Positions 13,501 to 26,700 of a DNA stretch of 64,000 bases are shown here, piece after piece (the first letter of the stretch is position 1; the number at the start of each line of letters is the position of its first letter). The translations under genes were made by a program, and so were the position numbers. The stretch is from positions 372,943-436,942 of the forward strand of contig NW_002060969.1 in assembly GCF_000150275.1 (NCBI RefSeq), in the 5' to 3' direction. Source of the stretch: Trichoplax adhaerens (Eukaryota; Placozoa; Uniplacotomia; Trichoplacea; Trichoplacidae). The notes beneath the pieces are model-generated. The model did not search any database, was not told the origin of the DNA, and saw nothing but the letters and a program-made list of their open reading frames with translations.

Positions 13501-14820
13501 ATTTTTCATTAGCCTCTTATAGCCGTCTAAACTCTAAATTGCAGTATCTCCTTGACTCGAATTTTTTTATGATATTGTATCAAAGATACGTTGTGAGAGT
13601 TAGATGGGCCCCATCTGGCAAAAGTTTCATTTCAGGTTCCTACGACAATAGTGTCAACTTTTTTAGGTAAGTAAATAAAATGTAATTCTCCCTTTTCAGT
13701 CCATAATTATTTAACAGGTACATGTACAAGATTAACATATTAATATTTTTTAAAATACAAAATTTAATATCAGAGAAGATAAAACAGTTACGAATCATTA
13801 TTATAATGTGAAAGCATTGAAATTTGGTGGAAGCGTAGAAGCAGTCTGTTTTCTTAAGGTAGTCCTTATTTCCACAAGATTCACATTTTATATGAAACAT
13901 ATAGTTGATGTAGCTTACAACAAGTGTATGTGTTAGAATGAGGACACTGCTGTAATATCCATTAGAAATGATCATCGGCTACATATTTTTAACTGTGACG
14001 ACGATCCGTATCAGGTTAGATAAATTTTTTTACCGTGCTGCTGACAGCTTAGATACTGTACTGAATGTAATACTTTTAAGCCTGTTGTAAACCGTCCTTT
14101 TTAGACGCGATGTATCAATATGAATGCTATTGGTGACAATTTCGTAAGCTTCACAGCTATGGACATATGTGTGAGCCCAGATAATAATTTTGTAACTGTA
14201 GCAACTGGTAAGCTGTTTATCTATAGTAAATCTGTAATTGCTTATAAACTTACGCGTTTTTACCTGACTATTTGCTACCACTGTTGTACTTAGACACCAG
14301 TCGCATCATTTTATATGAAATTAAAACTGGACAGCAGGTCGGTTAAGTAAATGTTTTAATATTATTAAGAAATAAAGTTATATTCAATTTAAAAATGTCT
14401 TTAACTTTTAGCTATTAAATTTCTATGGAGCAACGAATGACGGTTTTAGTCAACCCAGACACTGTTGGCACCCGGATGGTCACTACTTGTATAGTGTAAG
14501 TATTAACTCAGTCGATTCATTTTAGATTATACCTTATGCAGCAAAATAACACTACGTTTTAATATTTCTTCTATAGACATCTCAGGATAATTGTATCTAT
14601 GTCTGGGAAATATCTACTCAACAAATAGTATCGAAGTTGAAAGTACACACTAACGTAGTGGTAATCTCCTTTATCTTCGATATCTTTTACTTTAATGATT
14701 TTCTATGATCTCAAACGCTTCTTATTTTTATTGCAGCGTCATATATCTATCAGTGACAAACTAAAAATTCTAGTTTCTGGAGGTTACGACGCTACCGCAG
14801 TGTTATGGAAACGTGTCTGA
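10550..14820 (+). CDS. LisH-domain WD40-repeat protein, family not identified
   Basis: The first exon (10550-10638) starts MEERKVLNLIYDYF and encodes a LisH-type dimerisation segment. It continues in phase into the exon at 11421 (GIPINKDIINSTFPLQHV). Probable small exons follow at about 11867-11917, 12049-12081 and 12330-12398. The WD40 part is spread over exons near 12654-12878 (GGVLDVDINP), 13310-13399 (SGGMDRKIYLTEL), 13545-13665 (VRWAPSGKSFISGSYDNSV), 13783-13857, 13940-14014, 14106-14207, 14294-14338, 14412-14498, 14579-14660 and 14737-14820 (SGGYDATAVLW, then TGA). The pattern of GH-poor blades with S-G-x-D and W endings is a seven-bladed propeller. The LisH-plus-WD40 layout is shared by LIS1, SMU1, TAF5, TBL1 and WDR26, but the sequence does not match any of these that I know well. 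Function is unknown. The 3' boundary of exon 2 is uncertain. Confidence 0.75.
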
Positions 14821-15851
14821 CCTGTTATCTCTCGGTATTTGAGCTCTTATATGCGACAACTTGTCCATACTGTTTTAACCAAAAATAGCTACGGCAATTA
14901 CCTCAAATCTTGCACACATGTACAAGCTGCGTAGTTAATTAATGCTATTTGCATACCAAGTGGTAGTAACTTGCAAAATTAAGCCATCGGCGCTAGATAA
15001 GCTTTATAAAGTGAAAATGAATATCGATTGCAGTAAAAATGTTTAGCAAAATTGTGTTGAGTGACCAGATATTTATAACTTTATGTGTGTGGGGATGCAA
15101 AGAACCGTCCGCAGGAATTATAGTGTCAGTTACACATCATAAAGGTTACCTCCGATTTAGGTTAATTTTTAAGTTCTTCTATTATTGTTTAAAATTAAAA
15201 GATTTACTTATTACAATTCTTTTCGGTCTGCATCCCGTAATTAGGCGGCTGTTTAATATACTCGTATAACAAGGATTATTTATGATACCTTTAATTACTG
15301 ACGACCAACTTCAAATAACAATATCAAAGCTATCACTCATTTCATCACAGGCCACTAAAATATATCTTACTTTCTATTACTCATTTTATAGGCCAGTGAA
15401 ATACATCTATATTTAAGGTACTAATACTGCATTTGCAGGAGGTTGCGCCATTAGTAGTCTCTAATCAGTATTTAAACTATTTGTAATTATTTCAACGCAG
15501 ACACATGCATGTTGGTAAAAAAAGCATACAAGATAGATGGGAGTTTACGTAATATTAAATCATCATTAACGGTAATTATAAGATATTTCACAGCTCCTTT
15601 CGTGACTAAGATTAGATGAAGAAACGTATTCTATTCTTCTGTTGTAACAATTAAACAATTGTTTGTAATTACTATTTAAGTTTTATAACTATACAAAATT
15701 CGAATGATACTTAACGGTGCAGTAAAATCTTGAGTTAACCGTTTCGAGGTATCGTACTGTATATTCAATTCAATTTAATCTAGTGGAATCTCCGTAAATA
15801 GGTGTGCTATCGTACATCACTTCATAGCACCAGTGTTACAATATATTGCAT
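14821..15851. other. Convergent intergenic region, nothing recognised
   Basis: This is 1 kb between the ends of the LisH/WD40 gene and TOLLIP. The open frame at 15039-15269 is Phe/Leu-rich and shows no domain. No CTGTA arrays are present. Confidence 0.55.
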
Positions 15852-17245
15852 CTAGGAATTCATTGATAGCAGATCATTTATTGCAGCATTAACATTCCAA
15901 CCATTTGATGCTAGCACTGATCGAATCACTTCTTCATCAATAGTTGGAAACATCCCCTTGATGCTTTCCACACTTGCAGTAGACTCATATGATGATGTCA
16001 TCTGACTGATCTGTGCGTTCATATCATAACCCTGTCTGTTACTGGTTTGAGTAGGATTGGGTACGGCATGCTGTTGGACCGGAGAACCAGATGGAGGCTA
16101 TTTTGAATATTTAAATATCCATTTTCAAACTTTTTAAAGAAGTTACCGACATGACGATCTGTCAGCTAAGAAAGCAACACCAATACATACATAATAGGAT
16201 AAAATCAATTTGATCATTCCCTCTTTGTTCTCTCCTTGCTTTCCAGTTAATGAATACCAGTCTTCGACCGTTTCGTGATTCATCACAGCTTCAGGAATAT
16301 TAATGTGCATCCACGCAATACGATCATCGCTAACAATGGACCTCTGTGGAAGACCCATATTAGTCTAATCATATATTCATCACTCATTGCATTGTTTTTC
16401 ACTAACCTCACTATAAATCTCCAGATATATAGAGTCTACACCTGATGGAAGCGGACTATATTCCAGCAAAATCAGAATATCATTAAATGGTAGCTCACGT
16501 GTCATTCATTATAAACATTTCAATAATTAATTGAACCATCGTAGCACTTTTACAAAGGATTATTGCTTACAAAGTGAATGTCTTATTCCATCTTGGAGTT
16601 TTAGAACCATTGCCATCCGTTGGTGTTTCCATAACATTGTGGCCTACTCGAATTTTACAGTATGGGTCCATGCGGGTATATCCATAATTCTTAACGAGCT
16701 TTGCCTAAAAACAAAAATGATCTCCACAGTTTCTCTATTTAAGTATTTAAAATGTGACAGATCATAAAAGATTACGCACACGCGTAATATGCAACTTGCG
16801 GAAACTTCAAATGTATGTTAAAAAATACTGAATCGTCATCGTTTTCATATGCTACTCAGTTTAGTACCATAGTGTATGTTGTACAATGAACGTCGCATTA
16901 ATTAATTACATCAACATCTAAAAAGCCATCACTTAAAGAGATTTACGCGTATACTGTAAACAGAAAAGTATCGAAAGTTCATTAGAAAAGTTTGCAATTT
17001 CGAAATCAGTATAGTTGCAGTACCTGTGCTACTGTTATCTTTAGTGTTCCCTGCGTTTGCACAATCGGATAATAATTTATTGGCGAAAAATGAACTTGAG
17101 ATTGGAACCCAGTCTGCTGGAAAGGAACAACAGGCCTTGAAGAAGATATTCTTAAAAAGTCATCGGATAAATTACCAGTTACAACTTTATTCCGCCATTT
17201 TTGTAATTGATTGTTGTGATTACTATTTGTCTGGGTAACCTCCAT
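15852..17245 (-). CDS. TOLLIP: Toll-interacting protein (TOLLIP)
   Basis: TOLLIP is an adaptor that links ubiquitinated cargo and endosomal membranes and damps Toll/IL-1 receptor signalling. Exon 1 (17245 to about 17006) has a Gln/Asn-rich start followed by LSDDFLRI, the counterpart of the TOM1-binding N terminus, and TLKITVAQ, the first strand of the C2 domain. The C2 domain continues in exons near 16700-16560 ([16 protein letters not shown]), 16490-16410 ([14 protein letters not shown]) and 16358 to about 16190 ([13 protein letters not shown], then [11 protein letters not shown]). A Gln/Pro-rich linker near 16100-16010 leads to a CUE ubiquitin-binding domain ([20 protein letters not shown]), ending at a TAG stop at 15852-15854. 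All three family domains are present in order. The gene diverges from PAH. Confidence 0.92.
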
Positions 17246-17446
17246 TTAGCAAACAGCTAATATTGGTAATTTCCTTAACTTTATTAACCTTTGTAAGAAT
17301 AAATCGAAAGTAATTTAATAATATTTTATCGAAGAGAACGCTACAAGCTGATAGTTTGTAATAAATCGGCACGTAGAGAGCAGGGTTTGATTAGGGACTT
17401 GTGAGAGATCTTAGAGACAGTCCCGGTAATAAATTGGCCTGTACGA

Positions 17447-17640
17447 ATTACAGTACAGTACAGTACACTGTACAGTATAACTTTGGTAAAACTAAAATTG
17501 TTAGCATACAGTACAGTACAGTAAAACTCAGACAACATGATGGTCACAGGACTTTATAGAGTACTGTACAGTGTGAAGTACCGTACGCTACAGTGTACAG
17601 TACTGTACTGTTAGCGAGTGCATCAGTACAGTACAGTGGC
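17447..17640. repeat. CTGTA/TACAG palindromic microsatellite array
   Basis: The array is interrupted, with head-to-head CTGTA and TACAG runs. It directly abuts the left end of the inverted repeat at 17633. Confidence 0.88.
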
Positions 17641-17822
17641 CTAAAGGGACAACTTAATCCTCGATAAAAATAGCTATTTCGGATGGTCTCTCAGAAATTT
17701 CACTCTCCCCCGTAGAAAATACGCTTTCCTCCAGAAAGTACGGGGGAAAGTGTAATTTCTGAGGGACCATGCGAAATAGCTATTTTTATCGAGCATTACG
17801 TTGTCCCTTTTGGGCCACCGTA
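17633..17822. repeat. Foldback / MITE-like inverted repeat, about 190 bases
   Basis: The left arm begins GTGGCCTAAAGGGACAAC and reads through the ATAAAAATAGCTATTTCG block. The right arm is its complement, ending GTTGTCCCTTTTGGGCCAC. The arms are about 85 bases each and match at roughly 90 percent, separated by a short loop near 17725-17740. No coding capacity is present. The element sits inside a CTGTA array, suggesting insertion there. It resembles a short non-autonomous DNA element. Confidence 0.85.
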
Positions 17823-18229
17823 CATCGGGGACTTCTCAAGTAAAAATCCTTACCAAAGTCTCCTTTATGCACACTGTGCATGGTCCAATGTACTGTACAG
17901 TACAGTTATAACACACTCATTACAGCATATTGCACAACACTGATATACTGTACAGTACTGTATTTTTGTTATTGTTTTAAAACACTGTTCTTTTATTCCA
18001 CTGAAGGGGACTTCTGAACGAAAATTTTTCTTCCTCCATAAGAAAAAAGACGGGACGGGACCCTTCACTATTCCGTTTCTTTTTTTGATTTGATTTCAGA
18101 ATTTCAATTAGAATTGGAGGATTTCTGTTTAGTAGTCATTACAGTTGCGTATGGGCACTCTGCCTAGAATTACCTACTACTAACTGTGTGCAAAATCTTA
18201 CATACGCATACAGTGTATAATAACGATAT

Positions 18230-18300
18230 ACAGTAATGTACACTAGTGTACAGTACAGTATATAGAGAGTAATAGTACTGTACAGAGTACAGTACAGTGT
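18230..18300. repeat. Short CTGTA/TACAG array
   Basis: A short array lies about 230-300 bases upstream of the PAH start codon. It is followed at about 18324-18351 by a hairpin whose 10-base arms ACGTAGATGT and ACATCTACGT match perfectly around an 8-base loop. Confidence 0.8.
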
Positions 18301-18527
18301 AAGATTTGAGAAATGTAAGAACGTAGATGTTGATGTTGACATCTACGTAAATGGGTGTGTATCAGACCTCTACACGAGCCGAACCATACGCCTATTAAAG
18401 TATTTCGTATTAACGTATTAACCTCTCTTGCCCGTACTGTGGTGTACAGTACTAAACTGTAAGTCTGTAAGTCCAGAGAAGTCCCGACACGTCACTAGTT
18501 CCAAGTACAGTTTGAAGTTCAGCTCCA

Positions 18528-21504
18528 ATGGACTCTGTTTTAACGAAAAAAGCTGATTTTAATAATTATCAGAAGGTTAGGTGATTCTATACGGATCTGA
18601 TTCAGATTTGGCAAATCACGTAAAAGCACAGTCTTGAGTCAGCATTTGCTTGACAAATAATACATAGTTAGCTAGTATGCGTACAGTACATATGTGATAG
18701 TTACTAAAAATATGGTTAAATCGCCATTGATAGAATTCACTTTTTTATTTTCTAACAAAAGTATTATGATCTCTGTAGAACTCAGACGAAATTGAATTAC
18801 AATGGTGCAATACACGCACTGTATTATTTTCAGTTAACGAAACCGTCGGAACCCTTGCAAAAGCTCTCAAAATATTCGAGGTAACTTCACAACGATCGTC
18901 TTTAAGTTTTAAGTAAGATTTTCTGACGTCTTGTCTTGGATTAGGGCCTAGCAGCATGTCGCTTTTTTAAATTGATCAGATTAAGAAAACAATAACTTTC
19001 TTGTCGTACACGTAATTGTGATATCACATAGTTAACATTATCATACTTCCATAATTAATTAATAAGCACCGTTATACAAATTTACTACTATCTACCTTAT
19101 TAATAATTATTTAAAGGCATTAGTGATTAGTTCTAACATTTTATACAGATCGAGAATATCAATCTTACGCACATTGAATCCCGGCCATCCAAAAAGCAAG
19201 CAGGATACTACGATTTTTATGTGGATTGCGAGTGCAGTAATACTGAAACCTTACAACGTGTTACGTCCAGACTGCAAGATTATGCAGTAAATGTGGGCGT
19301 TCTGTCAACTCAGCCTCTAAAAGATGATATTGGTGATAACTCGTCAGGTAAAACATTTTGTATATTAAATACAATGTACAATAACCGTATGGGCCCACCT
19401 TTGCGATCTCGCTAAATATAAAATGTTGTCAGCGTTAAAGTAACTAAGAAATTACAATTTATTTACCTCCTTAGTGCCATGGTTTCCGAGAAAAATATCT
19501 GACCTTGATAAGTTTGCAAATCGTATACTATCCTACGGTGCGGAATTAAATGCAGATCATCCGGTAGAGTCTTGCATACTGACACGTTATCTAAAATTTC
19601 TTATTTTTACTGATTTTAAAAAGGGTCAATTTACACTTTGATAGGGATTTAAGGATGCGATTTATCGTGCACGACGAAAGGAATTCGCTGATATTGCTTT
19701 CAATTATAAACAGTAATATCAATATTGAACCAATATCGTGCAGCTTTAAATTTATGACTTCCAATTTCTGTCATTCTTATTGTACATCAATAGCCTTTAT
19801 TAATTTATTCGTATAAGCAGCATATAAATATAATACAGTAAATGTATAATTTGGAAATATCTACTTTAATTACTAATTGCGTCGCAAATATTACTTATTG
19901 CAGTGGTCAACCAATCCCTCGAATCAAATATACTGAAGAGGAGATAAAAACTTGGTTAGCATGTTATCTAAGTATAAAATTTTCATACGATATATATTAG
20001 ATTATAGTAACAGACGTAACTCCAATCGAAATAGGAATACCATTTTTAGTAAGCTAACTACCCTTTATCCCACCCATGCTTGTGCTGAGCATTGCCATGT
20101 TTTCCCCTTGCTAATGGATAATTGTGGTTATCGGGAAGATAATATTCCGCAGCTGGAAGACATATCTAAATTTCTTAAAGGTGAAAACAGGTCTAATTTT
20201 GTACGCGTAATTCTTTTCTTTATATTACCAGTGTCTTATCGTTTAAGTAACTCTGGATGCGAAAAGGCAATTTTGGCTTACTTAAAATTTCTGATTTGTA
20301 AACCTATTTTAGATTGTACCGGATTTCAAGTTAGACCAGTCGCTGGTCTCCTTTCTGCACGGGATTTCCTTGCCGGATTAGCGTTTCGGGTTTTCCATTG
20401 TACTCAGTATATTAGACATCCAACAATGCCGTTATATACGCCGGAGCCGTAAGATGCAATTACACTAAATGGTTTATATTTAGGTTAATGCTAAGTGTTT
20501 AATACACCTCCGCAGTAAAACTTCTATTTTCTCAAATTCACTTTAAGAGATCTGTGTCATGAAGTCTTAGGCCATGTCCCCCTATTTGCAGATGGGAACT
20601 TCGCTCAATTTTCACAAGTGAGATAATGAGTGTCTTGAGTATTTTCTATGCAATTTTTAGAATATGCTACGTAACTCATCAAAGGTACTTCGCTTAAATA
20701 GGAGATAGGCCTTGCTTCTCTCGGTGCACCGGATGAGTTTATAGACAAGCTCTCTACGGTATTGTTAACTGAGAGCTGTATTTTAAACTGCATTGTATTT
20801 ATGTAGCCCTACAGTTCTTTAAGATATAGTAGTAAACCCTTTCTCTATTCTGCATAAGCTCTACTGGTTCACTGTTGAATTTGGACTCTGCCGTCAAAAT
20901 GGAGAAATTAAAGCGTATGGTGCTGGTCTCCTATCATCGTTTGGTGAACTGGAAGTAAATACATGTAACAATTCATTTAAGTATAAATTTTTTAATAAGT
21001 AAACCTGAGAAGTATCCTTAGTATTGATTGTCGTATTCGAATAATGTATGTAATGGAACCGTATTTATGATACATCATATTAACATAGATCTATTCTTAG
21101 TACTGCCTCAGTGAGAAACCGAAAATCCTACCGTTCGATCCAGACAAGGTATGTTCAACAACATACCCGATAACATGCTATCAACCGACATATTTTCTGG
21201 CCGAGAGCTTTGAAGACGCCAAAAAGAAGTTAATGTATGATGTGATAATTGCACTTGTTCAAAGAACTGACTTTTGCATCCACGTACACCTATTAAAGTA
21301 AAATTTTAAATGCTGTGATAACTGAATTTTAGTGCCTTTGCCAGGAAGATACCAAGAATCTTCAATGTGCGTTATGATCCTTATACCCAATCGATTGAAG
21401 TAATCGATAGCAAAGAACAAATATTGCACCTTATTAATGATGTCCAAGAGGAAATGGATATCTTATTCACATCATTAAGACAACTATCTGTATCCAGTAA
21501 TTAA
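18528..21504 (+). CDS. PAH: Phenylalanine 4-hydroxylase (aromatic amino acid hydroxylase)
   Basis: The enzyme converts phenylalanine to tyrosine with tetrahydrobiopterin, iron and oxygen. Thirteen exons join in phase to give 455 residues, the normal family length: 18528-18575, 18779-18880, 19149-19347, 19475-19563, 19645-19712, 19904-19954, 20035-20180, 20313-20448, 20548-20617, 20702-20758, 20859-20954, 21101-21234 and 21333-21504. Residues about 28-110 form the regulatory ACT domain ([12 protein letters not shown], then [12 protein letters not shown]). The catalytic domain follows, starting [20 protein letters not shown]. The iron site is HEVLGHVP with the two ligand histidines, and the third ligand is the glutamate in [10 protein letters not shown]. 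The C terminus ([10 protein letters not shown] to the stop) is a tetramerisation tail. Similarity is closest to phenylalanine hydroxylase. Tyrosine or tryptophan hydroxylase activity is less likely but cannot be excluded by eye. Confidence 0.93.
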
Positions 21505-23706
21505 AATATCTTCCACTAGAAAACTTGGTTACCTGCAAACATAATTTACAATAAGAAATTTTCAAACCATATCGTATTTGTAATTTTTGATAATTGATAA
21601 TACTATGGGAATATTTAGAGATTGCTATGATTGATCCGCAAATGAAGCACACTCGGTTTAAATTCGAGCGTTAGCCATCCGATAAATGATGCATAATAAT
21701 ATTAATTCATTAACCGAGTACACGTATCGTTACTGTGCAATTTGTTTGATCTTTCTGTCAATGAACTAAGTGGTTAAATTGTATCAAGTAGCCTAACTAA
21801 TGAGCTGCTTGATAGCTTTATGCTTAGCGTACGATTGACGGAAAATCTCTTATGATACTGGACATACATGGGTATGCCTATATATAATTAATACACGAGT
21901 ACTGCTTATAGTATCACAACCAAGTAAAAATTATAACTTTAGTATCATTACATTGCAGAAACAATGATCTTTTCAACCATATGAAAATAGACTTATCTCT
22001 AGTTTTGCTCGCATGTTACTACTTAATCGATACGCATTTAAGACGCAGGTATGTAGCTTCGCGTATTTTACTCAGTAACGCTAATAAAACTCACGTATTC
22101 CTGAATGAAACTGTAAATCTTTACATCAGATTATTTCTTCATTAATCAATTTATATCATTACGATGAAGAAATATGCGTAAATGTTCTAATGATACGGAT
22201 GCGCAAGAATCTTAGAGTATCTTTGTTTACGACGGATTAAAGTCAGCGCTGCTTGAATATTTATCAATACTTGCTGCAGCATTATCTGTAAAAATATCAC
22301 AAAAAGCTATGTTGTCGGCTTTAAAATTCACTCAGTTACTGATCAATATTCGTTATTTCTAATATAAACTAAACTAAATAGTGATACTTGTAGTACATAC
22401 GATAAATGGAATATTACGTACTTTGTTAAATGTTAAATACACTTCGAACGAGGAAGATTCGACTTCATCAGTGACGAACAAAAAATAAAAAAAATTCGTT
22501 TATATTGATCATTGTACAGTAGTGCACACCTACCAGTAACAAGTAGCGCATATTCTGTTACCCCTTCTAATTCACAAAAGTGATGCCAACGAAAAAATGA
22601 TTTTTACGGCGATTGTTGAATAACTTGCCTAAATCTGCTATCTGAAACATTAACATTCAGGCTAGTCTCTAGTTGTAACTTTAAAAGGATCATGCCATGA
22701 AAGTGCTTTTTAGGTATCTTAATGTGCAGATAATTGCTAAATCTGATGCCTGAAACATTTAATATCCAGATTCATCTTAGTATCATATATAAATGCATTC
22801 AGATGCATGCTTCCAAGATCGAAGAAAATCAATTTTTCTTCATTTGTATTTAAATAAAAAACTGTACCACACAATGTATACAAGTAGTCTGTACAATGGT
22901 GTGCTAAGATTAGCACATTGTACTTTGCTGAAACGTGGCCGACTTTCACGATACCACAGCACATACTGCTACTAAAAAATGTGCTTTTAAGATATCTAAG
23001 AAATAACATAACTGCCTTACATGATGTAATCAATCAGGAAACTGTAATAAATAGTAAAGAATTAGGAACGTTACAATTCCAAAGGTTAAACATATTCCTA
23101 AATGCAGTAATATACTTCTATTTAGGTTGTACTAGGGGCACTTCACCGCCCAATTTAGTCAGGAAATGTAAATTGATATAATCCTACTGTACTGTACACG
23201 TAACTATATTGACTCTCAACACTATCATATAAGTTTCGTTAGAGAAAGCCAGGGCATTTATTCAGCTAATTTAGCTGAAGAATGTAGCATCATAAGAAAA
23301 GTTTGTGATTACAAAAAGTCATTAGTTCACTGATGCTCTAAATTATTTTTAAATTGTTACTTCTGCCAAAAATGAACATTCCATAAAGACATCTGACATA
23401 AATACGTTAAGATCAAACTATGAACGAAATCGAACAGTCTTGTATTTCGTTTCACTGAAGACGTACAGCATTAATGAACCCACGCCAGGTTTAATAAAAA
23501 TTAGGAAAGATGCGAAAAGACTCATGTAAAATGAAATATTCATCGAAATCTCGGAACTTTCCCTCGTTGTTTTGGCCTTTTCTTTGAAGCTGCGATTAGT
23601 TTTCTATAAAGTCAGATGTTTGCCAAATCATAGTAAGAATAAAAGGTGCACCCATATATCAAATTATAGACATCCAAGGGTAAATTCCCATTTTACTTAA
23701 AGTGTA
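21505..23706. other. Convergent intergenic region with a possible signal-peptide exon
   Basis: This is 2.2 kb between the ends of PAH and DDX52. On the plus strand at about 21982-22048 a short frame MKIDLSLVLLACYYLIDTHL runs into a GTATGT donor. It looks like a signal-peptide exon, but no downstream exon was found. Two related blocks near 22630-22665 and 22736-22775 (AAATCTG, then CTGAAACATT) form an imperfect direct repeat. The longer frames between 22737 and 23181 overlap on both strands and show no family. I support no gene here. Confidence 0.4.
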
Positions 23707-26700
23707 CTACCTAAGAAACGATAAGTACCTTTTCCTTTCAGATTTCTGTAAATCATAAGACGCCACAGTTCGAATAGGATCGCGTTTAATTGGAATTTTA
23801 GTTGACTTCTTCTTTCGTCTGTAGAATTTTAACAAGAAATCAATTTCTTGTACGTAGGGCTCTAATTCGCAAGTAAAAATATTGTGCAATCCCACCTGTT
23901 AAGCATTTTATTTTGAAAAATCCATTTCGGTACATCGCAATTTGAAGCTTTCATAATGTTCGCAATACTACATCAGTAATGGTAACTTTTAAATGATTAC
24001 TAATTATAATTTATTTATAATATATATTACATTCTATTAATAACCTTCGTAAATATGGTACGTCATTTTGAGTAAAAAATGTAACTGCTTTTCCTTTTCG
24101 ACCAGCTCGACCGGCTCTTCCTAAATTCAACGGTGATTTAAAGTACCGAAATCAAAGGAAAATATTTCAACTACACCTACAATCATCGTATAAGCAGAAA
24201 ATACACAAAATCATATCTATATTACCAACCAATACGGTGAATATAAGCAATCCCAGTAATCGGGAAATCGTAATTTATAACCAAGTTTACTCCTTTAAAA
24301 TCAATACCGCGACTCATCAACTCGGTTGCAATTAGAATCCAAATCTGCAATTAAGAAAGTAATTAACTGCGCAAAATAAGTCCGCAAATCATTCTTCAGA
24401 ATTTACACTAAGCTTCAAAGAGTTCTTTACCTTTCCTAAGCGGAAATTTTTGACCACGTTATCCCTCTACAATGGCATATTTTTGAAAAATACTTGTCTA
24501 TTACGCAGAATTCCAAAAGCTAAAGCTTATACCCATATGCACGATATCTTAAATCACCTGTGCTTGTGTTCTATCTGAATGAATTACTTCCACATTTATT
24601 CCATCATAAATCAGTTCTTGAAAAAGTTGCTTAGCTCTTTCTTTGTCCTGAACAAACACAAGTGCCGGTGGATCAAAATCCTGCGAATAAAAAAGATTTT
24701 ATATTGCATAATAAAGTCATGTCAATAACTACAGTCTGCTGTCCTCAAAACCTAACACCAATAATATAGAAGTATAGTGCAATCCACCTTCCTAATAATG
24801 TCTCGTAAGGCTAGCAACTTGCCGTCTTCCTGACCAACAAATTTAAGTTCTTGACTGACTGTTTCTGCAGCTGCGTTTCTTTAGATAATCAAGAGAATAT
24901 ATTAAGATTATACTATTCTATAACTTACTGCTCATTTCAACACCAAAATATAAAACACACTACTATGACCTGTTATAAATTTGTTATCAATTAAGAAGAG
25001 CTCGGCTACCGTAGGCTTACCTTCGGCCAACTATGACATGTAAAGGATTATCTAAATGCGACCTACACCAATTCTCAACCTCAAAAGATAATGTAGCACT
25101 AAACAATGCCCGACGCACTTTCGGGTTATTACAATAATTATAAATTATTCCAACCTAAGAGGGTTTAAAAGCAAATGCATCATGCCGGTGATCAGGTTTT
25201 CGCGCAGAAATGATAAAATGATGATCAAACCAACCTGCTCTCTAAAGCTGCTTCTACCACTTTCGAAAAACTTATCCGCTTCGTCAAATATTAATAATTC
25301 CACACTACAAAATTCCAGGTTAAACAATAGATAATTTAAAGATTATGGTGTTCATAATGATGCTAAACAACAAGCCACAATATACAGTAGTATAACAACC
25401 TGCTAAGATCAATTGATGCCACTGTTGAATAGTTCCGAGACAGACACTGGATTAAGCGACTTGGTGTCGCAATTAATATATCTGTCATATATATATATAA
25501 TATATACAGTACTAGTCTCAGTTTGTTATCCGTTGCATATGCTTATTCAAGCATAAGTATTATTCTAACAGTTTCGAATATTTAAAATACATGGATATCA
25601 TCCACTTTTTCTATTCGAATCTCAATTTCTTGTTACCGTATCGCTTTGATGATTGCAATCCGAAATTGTTACTGGTAGCATTGCATTTTTTTAGATAATA
25701 AACTTTTAATCCAGATCCTAAAGCAATCCTATTACATTCCTGATAAATCTAAATTCATCCAAATAATTACAGTTATAATTATAATTAGTAGTAGCTGTAA
25801 TCCATAATTTGTAAAAAATTTCTGGAAACTGCGTTACACAGTACAATAACGGCCTCTTTGCTCGACCGATTATGTGGGCTGCGAGTAAAACTTATGCTCT
25901 TTAACTAAAATAAGCCTAGATTTACTATGCCTTTACCTGTTTCGCTAGTTCCCTAGTCGGAGATAATATCATTGTTCTGAAACCTTTATTCTGTGTCGAC
26001 TGCGTTAGCAGGTAATTATAGAAATTTCACGAAATTAACCAAAGAGAAAATCTTCTAGGTAGTTTGTAATCTCATTTAGTATATAAATCTGATTAAATCA
26101 GCTAGTCGTATGCATCGCTACTAAAACTCACTTTCAATGTCAGTAAAACTGGTAAAATAAAAGCTAAAGATTTTCCGCTTCCGGTGGGAGCGCAAGCCAA
26201 TAATTCTCTCTCCTGTCACACAGAAAACTTGAGTAGTTTTAGCAACATTGGACCAGAATCATAAGTGAGCAAACTATAAAATGAGCAATATAGCACTGAA
26301 ACAATGCAAATATTACCCCCAATATTATCGGAATCGATTGCATCTGCACGGGCGTAGGCTTTCGATAACCATATTTGGCTAAATTATCCAATAGATATGA
26401 TCGTGCGCCATACCTACAAAAAAATCTATGTTAATGCGGAATACTGTACAGTACATGTACAGTATAGTATTGATGGCATGCATACTTGCATAGCTTTCAA
26501 CTTTTCTTACAGTTAGTTAAAAGACATAAGAATGATATAAAGCACGATACAAGTAGAACACACTAACGTTTTACGAAGCTCTTCAAAGTTTGTGATTGGA
26601 TCCGGAATATCAGGACCATGTACAAAAATACTATTCTCATGCCGAATAAGGTTAGCCTGATATTTTTACACGTGGTTTAAGCCATTATTATTCTACATTC

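Larger units (their letters stand above)
17246..18527. promoter_or_regulatory. Divergent intergenic region between TOLLIP and PAH
   Basis: The 1.3 kb region holds CTGTA/TACAG arrays (17447-17640, 17889-17960, 18230-18300), a foldback element at 17633-17822 and a small hairpin at about 18324-18351. It must contain the promoters of both flanking genes. The short frames in it are repeat-derived. Confidence 0.5.

Noticed and set aside
15039-15269. 76-codon plus-strand frame 3' of the LisH/WD40 gene
   Set aside because: It is hydrophobic and AT-biased, with no splice context or family match. It is probably chance.
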